Of a stretch of DNA of 64,000 nt, positions 57,880-64,000 are shown in pieces. The first letter of the stretch is position 1. Each line of letters begins with the position of its first letter. This stretch comes from Gerris lacustris (taxonomy: Eukaryota > Arthropoda > Insecta > Hemiptera > Gerridae), in the NCBI GenBank assembly GCA_951217055.1, contig OX578279.1:44579250-44643249 (forward strand). Direction: 5' to 3'. A model generated the notes under the pieces. It made no database searches and was not told where the DNA came from. It saw only the letters and a list, made by a program, of their open reading frames with translations. The position numbers were made by a program, and so were the translations under genes.

Positions 57880-58408
57880 TTTTCCATTTATTAGTTTTCG
57901 TATAAATTACATTTAATTATTATTGAACATTTTATCTAAATTTATTAAAAATAATTTCTCCTCGGGGGGGAATCGAACTTGGCCTCTCCGTCCGCGTTTT
58001 AAGCAATTTTCTCAGGAACTAGACATTTCCCGGGAATGCCATATTAACCACGAATCTGACAATATACGCCATTGTCAGATTCGTGGTTAAATGGACTACA
58101 TTTTAGAATTTTTTCATCAAAATCATCGGAACCGCATTCTTGAAATTTTTAGAGTTTTTGGCTCAAATTTTTAGCACTTCCAAATTTGGAGCTAAAATTA
58201 ATTTCTCGATTACACCTCGGAGTATGATTTTTGTGAATATGTAAGCCAAATTTCGTTAAAATCTGCCCAACAGTTTAGGCGCTAGGCGTCTGGACAGACG
58301 ACTGACAGAATTTTTAATATCCACTTTTTTGGACTTAGGTGACCTCAAAACGTGTAAATCCGTCAAAATCTCAAAATCGAATTTTCGCGCCATCACGATA
58401 CTTTATGT
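57880..58408 (-). repeat. R2 dispersed repeat, near full length
   Basis: Minus-order R2 landmarks are complete: 'ccatttattagttttcg', 'tctcctcgggggg', 'ctcaggaactaga', 'tttcccgggaatgcc', 'aaatcatcggaaccgc', 'cctcggagtatga', 'cgtgtaaatccgtcaaaatc', 'cgccatcacgatacttta'. A perfect 20-bp inverted repeat (58044-58063 and 58071-58090, 7-nt loop) sits inside. It is not seen in the other copies. Confidence 0.85.
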
Positions 58409-58988
58409 TTTTATGGGAGAGTTAGTTACAACAAAAACATGTCTGTATTTCCGGGTATTCCTTTCAGAATGCCAGGTTCTATTAACGGGGAGAAGAACCA
58501 ACCTTATATATACAGTACATATTAAATAAAATTGGCTTGGATGTAAAGCAATATGGATTCAGAAAATTATGCGAATGATGGTTGTTGGTGTGTTCGGCCC
58601 AAATTCTGCCCTGAATTAACCACCCTTCGCATGAAAGGTTCTGGAGAGGTTCTACGCATAAATTATGAAAAAAATATGTAAACAAATGCGGAGTACCACG
58701 TACCACTGGTGTACCTTACTTGGTAAAACATTATTTAATTTTCAAATAAGCTTTAACATTTAATTTATTTAATTTCGGATGTACCGAGAGCCTCTGCTTG
58801 GGACAAAATCAGCATGAAGTACTTCCACAGTCAACATAACAAAATCAATCTGACCTACTGTTATTCTTGCCGGTTGGTGAAATTAATAACGTATGAAAAT
58901 TAAATATTAACAATAAATTTGGATAATTTGAGCTTAGAAGGTCAATAATGGCCTAACTGAAACATTTTCCCCAAGATTTAAATAAAAC
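58409..58988. other. Non-coding stretch
   Basis: No recognised feature. Confidence 0.45.
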
Positions 58989-59475
58989 CCCAACAAAACA
59001 CTATTGTAAAAAATAATCCAAGTCTCGCGTAAAAAGTTGTGAGATCATAGGTTTAGCCAAGTGTTTGTCTGTCCCTCTCTCTGTTCACTTTCCCAAATCA
59101 CTCTATACACGTTTAAATTTAACAACATTTTCTGACTTGGCATTACACAACACAAACTTAAATCAAATAATAAATATTATTTTTTCATTTGAGCATCGCA
59201 GCACACGGATACAAATTTGTATACGACACTGCATTTAGTTTTAGCCTCTTTGTGGTGTGTATTTGCCAAGTCAGAATATGTTTTTAAATTTAAACGTGTA
59301 GAGTGATTTGGGAAAGAGAATAAAGAGAGGGACAGACAAACAACGTGTACTTGCACTGGATAAATTAGACCTAGTAGAGCTTACTTGGACAGTGGGAGAC
59401 TTGGCTAAACCTATAATCTCACAACTTTTTACGTGAGACTTGGCTTATTTTTTTACACTGGTGTTTTTGTTGGGA
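58989..59475. mobile_element. Long fold-back element
   Basis: CCAAGTCTCGCGTAAAAAGT, then 'tgtgagatcataggtttagcc' at the left, are mirrored by 'ggctaaacctataatctcaca', then 'ctttttacgtgagacttgg' at the right (ending 59443). Inner blocks GTCTGTCCCTCTCT/AGAGAGGGACAGAC, CAAATCACTCTA/TAGAGTGATTTG and TGACTTGG/CCAAGTCA also pair. Weaker complementarity extends outward to CCCCAACA and GTTGGGAT. The right arm carries a roughly 55-base insertion (about 59346-59400). No clear target duplication. Confidence 0.75.
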
Positions 59476-61045
59476 TTTCCATTCTTTTTGTAAGTAATTT
59501 TTCATTGCCCCAAACAATTTTTCGATTTTATTTTTTTGCTTTTGTTTCATTTTTCTTAGGCCTTTTTTCTTTCTTTGTTCTTGTTACAGGGGTGTTAAAT
59601 GTCGGTGGGTGTTCAAATTGAACTAAATAATATTATCTGGAGTAAATATGTTTGCAATCAATACTGTTAAGTCAATCTCAACGAACGTTCTCAACATCAC
59701 TTTTAAGTTTTAAAGTTCTCCATTAGGTAGCTCTAGTGGCGCTGTTTACAATTTTTAATTTTTTAACAATATTTTGAATAGATGGTTTTTTTATTAGCCT
59801 TGAAAGGGACAAAGAACCAGATTTTTTCGGATTTTTTAATTTTTCCTTTATTTGTATTATAAACTCTACCTATATACAAAATTTAAAGTTTCTAGGATTG
59901 TTAGAAATGCCTTAGAATTATGATGAGTGAGTCAGTGAGGAAATAACAAAACTTTAGGCTCATGGATCTTATGAACTATTATGGGTAGAGAAGTGAAATT
60001 TTTAATTCTGGTTCAGTTTGTCATGAACTTTAAATTAAAATGAATTGTATTTATCTAAGTATCTTCAATAGGATAATAGAGGGGCGGTCCAAATTGCCGT
60101 GAGTTGGTTCCAGTAAAGGATGGTACGGCTATACTCGACTTGGGGGGGGGGGGGGCACTACCGTGCCCTTCCGTCCTGAAAATTTACCCGAATTACAACA
60201 TGATGTACTGAGTACTCTATTAAAAATATTTTGTTTGCCATTTTTTTCATTTTTATTTTAATATTAAACCTCGATTTTAAAATATTTTAAGTCATCTTAC
60301 CATTCCGGTTTTTTTATTGTAGTAAAATTTGATTCTTAAAAAAAAAAAAATAATAATAATAATAAAACAACAAACCTGTAAAAAACATAAAATTTTATTA
60401 ACCCGTTCCCAATTTTTTACGAGCCTGACTAATAAAAATTGAATAACGAAGAGAAATTTTATTCTGATATTTCACAAAGGTTTTAGATGCAGAAATAAAA
60501 TTCGAATTTTATATCATCAGGAAATTATACAATTTTAATAAAATTAATTTATGTATATATATTTAAATTATTGTAGAAATAAATATAGAATATACGTAAC
60601 TGAAAAACCATTAAATTGCCGAATAAATTGTTATCTACTATAAATAGTATCATATGTGACAGAGTGACTTAAAACGTTATTTTGATTGGATAGAAAATTT
60701 AAGAATCCTATTGCAATCCCGCTTGAAATAAACATTGAAATATACATTTTATGTAAATAATTAAAGTATTTAAACAGTGGTTTTTAATTCACGTAATTAT
60801 TAGTTTTTACATTGCATATAATCTTCAGTACAAGACATGATAGCTGCACAATTAGTTATTTTAAAGTTAGCTACTAGTATGATACTTTTACAACAAACAC
60901 AAAATCTTTTCCATATACCTTTTATAAGTATAGAGATGTCTTATTTTTTTATTTTTTTTATTTTTTTTTTTGGCTCATTGAAACAGAAAAAAATGATGGA
61001 CTTCTTTTGATCATGTACTAAAGAATTTGTAATACTGGTATGTTC
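59476..61045. other. Non-coding stretch with poly-G tract
   Basis: G14 at 60142-60155 is followed by CACTACCGTGCCC, recalling the poly-G ends at 4.07 and 9.62 kb. (TAA)n lies near 60350-60365. No gene recognised. Confidence 0.45.
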
Positions 61046-61430
61046 CAAATTCAAAAATTCCAAGACAGAAATCAGTTTCAGAGATCAGGAAACATGTCAG
61101 TATGTTCAACAATATTGCGAACAAACGTATCTTAAAAACTACTCGTCCGAATTTAATGCATTTTGTATGGCAGGTCATAATTAGCCTATTGTTGGTCCTA
61201 TATAAGTTTAACCTCTTGCGCCTATTGGTTTCTCTTCCACATGCCCATATGCGCTCTAGCATACTTTTATTTACACCAATAACTTTGAAAATACTCATCA
61301 TATTTTAAAGAAATTTAGATAGTTTGTCAAAAGTAAACCGTAAGATCGCCTCAGATTAATTTCAACCATCTGCGCTCATTATATATTGCTAAATTGATAC
61401 TTCTATTCATGTAAAAAAATACAATTTTGA
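61046..61430 (+). repeat. R1 dispersed repeat, 5'-truncated
   Basis: 'caaaaattccaagacagaaa', 'cgtatcttaaaaactactcg', 'tggtttctcttccacatgc', 'tcaaccatctgcgctc' and 'ttgctaaattgatac' appear in R1 order. The GCTTCCG start hairpin is missing. Confidence 0.75.
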
Positions 61431-63639
61431 CAAATTAAAAAAAAAGAGGAAAAAATAAATAAATTAGACAATTATGGGTTGTTATTATTATCTCTTGCTG
61501 TGTGATTTTTATATTTTTTTCGTATACTAATATATTATGAAGTATAGTCTTTAAACAAAAGAGAGTTTCAGGTTTTCCTGACTTGCTAATGATTCCTAAC
61601 CTATAAAATTTTATCATCTGCCTATCCTAGAACACTGTTGCTTTTTATTCAAGCAAGTTATAAGTTATAGCATTTTTTCGATAACCTAATTTATTTTTTT
61701 AGATTTCTCTTCGTTGGATGTGGATGATATCTGTATTAATTTATTCATTTAACTTTCCATTGGCAAAAGCTAAAAGAATGATTATTTTCTAGAACGTTAT
61801 CACATTGAGATAAAAAAAATACATATAATATTATAGGAGTTAGTCCTTAAAAGAGCTAGAAACCGCTAATATTTTATGAGTAAGGGGATGTTTTATTTAT
61901 TTATCTTCCAAATTTTATGTTTGTCTTACTGCTTGGGATAATAAGCCATTTCTAATCTAACGAATAATTCGGTCCCTTCTGGAATATGTATATATTTTTT
62001 TAAATATTTGTTTTTCTATATATCCTTTGCCATAATTCTTTAAGGCTATCTGGTTAGTATATAGGTAAGTTTTTCGTCGTGGCTTTTACTTCACTTGTAC
62101 AAGGAAATTTGTTGATAATGAGGAAATTGATCAAATAGAAAAGGAAACCATTCTGAATTTATTCGAGTATATAATTTGCTGTAATCCCTACTATGAACTA
62201 AGAGAAATTTTATAATCTCAATTAAAATTACCTTTACTGGATATTCTCTTTTAAAATCTTAGTTTATTACATAAAACCTCTTTTCCAAACGTTATTATTA
62301 TTATATTTTCCATTATAGACTCATAATCAAAAAAATGCCCATTATATAAAATTACTGCAATTACAAAAAATACATTTCAAAAGTCTCTTTATTACCTGAA
62401 TATTGTCATTATGAAGAACTATAATAATAATAAATTTCCTTTGGTGAAGAAAAATAAACAAATTATAAGTAACGTTTATTTTTACGTGTTGATATTGTGT
62501 TGTATTAAGGTGGCTAGGATGAAGTTAGTTTGTTAAAGGTCTGTAATATTATTAATATGAGTAGTTTGTTATATCTGTTGAACGGGTTGTAAAAGACCTT
62601 GGCCAGACCAGACAGCTTGGCGCTCTCACGCCGCACTCACTCAGTCACACTAGACATGTGTTGAAAATGTATATTTCTCGGACGCCCTCTTAAATAGGCT
62701 CCATCATATTTCCAATCATTTTATATATTCACACATTATTTATTAAAAAAACAAATCTTTTTGATTTTTTTAATTATTATTAATTAATTACTTGCGGTAC
62801 GTGACTGGGCGTGTTTGTATAGTTTTTTTGTTTTTTTTTTTTAGCTTTTTTATACTTATATATATATCATTGGCAGAATGCAATTTTGAAATAAATACAT
62901 GTTAGGATGTACAAATTGCGAAATAATCTTGTCACATTTTTACAAATAATATATTAAACAAATTGGTGAATAGTGGTATATAATAACTTTCACGTTTAAA
63001 TTCCTAGTTTTAAGTTAAGTTAAAGAGTTTCGTTAAATTTATGGTCGTCTCACTATTTTTAACACACTTCCAGCAGTAGGGAAAATATTTTCATAACATT
63101 GTCTAATATGAAGTCGTCACCGAAAAAATCTAGATTATTATTCAATTTGAATCATAGTTTAAATTTTCTTTAAGATAAAAACTCTGTTTATTTTCTTTGT
63201 AACATTAACACAAAAATACTTTTATCTCCAGTAGGAAGAAAAAGTTATGATTTTGAATTAGTTTAGAGGGACTAAAACAGGTCATTTCATCCCTGAACTC
63301 AAAAAGTAGGGAGAAAAAGTAAAAGTAGGGCGAAAAAGTAAAGATTGCAACTTAATTATTTTATAAATAGTAGAAAATGAATGGCTAATGTAATGAAGTT
63401 GTTGAAATCAGGTTGGCGGCACTGCGCTTTTTTGACCATGTTTATCATTGTTTATAACCTGCATCTAAATAACCTTCTATTTGAGTTTAATTCCATTCTT
63501 ATTTGTTTTTAATATTGAATCTCTTATATCTGCTTAAATCTTATTAAAAGTGCTAATAATTATTGTTATTTATTAAAATAATAAATAAAAACTGTGCAAT
63601 GGACGAAAATGTGTATTTTCTTCCTGCTGGAGATAAAAT
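61431..63639. other. AT-rich non-coding stretch
   Basis: No recognised gene or repeat. A somewhat GC-richer piece lies at about 62590-62690. Confidence 0.5.
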
Positions 63640-63651
63640 ATTGTATGTACC

Positions 63652-63760
63652 TTAGCTCCCTCGGCTACGCCTCGGGAGCTAATTAGAGTTATTCCCTCGG
63701 CTTCGCCTCGGGATTTAGGGACCATAGTTCCTTCGGCTTCGCCTCAAGAACCAACTTTTT
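63652..63760 (+). repeat. R3 hairpin array, three units
   Basis: The 13-nt loop TCGGCTACGCCTC (63661-63673) is followed by TCGGCTTCGCCTC at 63697-63709 and 63733-63745, spaced exactly 36 bases. The first stem is a perfect 9 bp (TTAGCTCCC/GGGAGCTAA). The second and third have short 4-5 bp stems (TCCC/GGGA, GTTC/GAAC). The stems differ in sequence but pair internally. Confidence 0.85.
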
Positions 63761-63825
63761 CGCTCAGGGAATAATGGCTTACTTTACTCCCTAGGTGCAT
63801 AAATAACTATTGTTTTACTTTCTTA

Positions 63826-64000
63826 TTTAGAGAAGGTATTGTGATGGCGTGAAAATTCGATTTTGTGGTTTCCTAAGTGGAAAAAAGGGGTTTATAAAAA
63901 ATGTCTGTCGTCCGTGCTGACGCATGGAGCCTAAACTATTGGGCCGATTTTGACGAAATTTGGCATACATGTTCAGAAAAATCATTCCCCGAGGTGGAAT
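63826..64000 (+). repeat. R2 dispersed repeat, cut by window end
   Basis: TTACTTTCTTATTTAGAGAA, 'attgtgatggcgtgaaaatt', 'gcatggagcctaaactattg' and 'gaaatttggcatacatgttc' are the R2 5' half. The copy continues beyond the window. Confidence 0.85.

Noticed and set aside
63652..63760. CRISPR-like regular 36-bp spacing
   Set aside because: The repeated part is a 13-nt loop inside hairpins, only three units, in an animal genome with no cas genes. It is better described as a hairpin array.

Overview
This window looks like a piece of a large, strongly AT-rich animal genome, most likely an insect or other arthropod. Evidence: a BEL/Pao LTR retrotransposon (an animal-only group), a Jockey/R1-like LINE tail, tRNA-derived SINE pieces, hAT and PIF/Harbinger-like DNA elements, long AT microsatellites and long poly-T tracts. 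One short segment has canonical splice sites and reads like an ADAMTS-family prodomain. No bacterial gene organisation is present. The order or species cannot be fixed from the sequence.

Host gene content is tiny. The only host coding segment I can support is one internal exon on the + strand at 34164-34329. If correct, much of the window is intron of an ADAMTS-like gene, but no neighbouring exon was recognised.

The rest is intron or intergenic DNA filled with mobile elements. From left to right: a mariner-like MITE (692-912); degraded R2 and R1 repeats (2.8-4.2 kb); a Harbinger-like MITE (4764-4975); more R1; an (AT)n tract at 8.1 kb; an 0.8 kb palindrome with poly-G/poly-C ends (9600-10418). 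Then a BEL/Pao element (10815-14206) with LTRs identical by eye, a 5-bp target duplication and two internal deletions. It is followed by a composite of interlocking inverted repeats (14.6-16.7 kb), a repeat with internal tandem units (17.6-18.9 kb), and three fold-back elements (21.8-23.2 kb). At 23409-27541 lies a hAT-like element with a perfect 8-bp target duplication. It carries a second hAT-like element (24711-26625, also with a perfect 8-bp duplication), which carries an R1 copy, which is split by an R2 copy. From 29 to 64 kb come further R1, R2 and R4 copies, fold-back elements at 30.4, 33.2 and 59 kb, a LINE tail (36 kb), two small TIR elements (36.5 and 40.3 kb), a SINE (46.7 kb), AT arrays (48 kb) and a hairpin array (63.65 kb).

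For convenience I name four dispersed families seen several times here. R1 starts with a GCTTCCG...CGGAAGC hairpin. R2 starts with ACTTTCTC and ends near GGGCTAAGTA. R3 is arrays of hairpins with a constant 13-nt loop close to TCGGCTTCGCCTC. R4 contains a 59-codon open frame in two copies. The most interesting signals are the R3 arrays (stems differ in sequence but stay self-complementary while the loop stays constant), fold-back elements with hammerhead-ribozyme-like core strings, the R4 open frame, and the two frame-preserving deletions in the apparently young BEL/Pao copy. All similarity calls were made by eye, without database searches.
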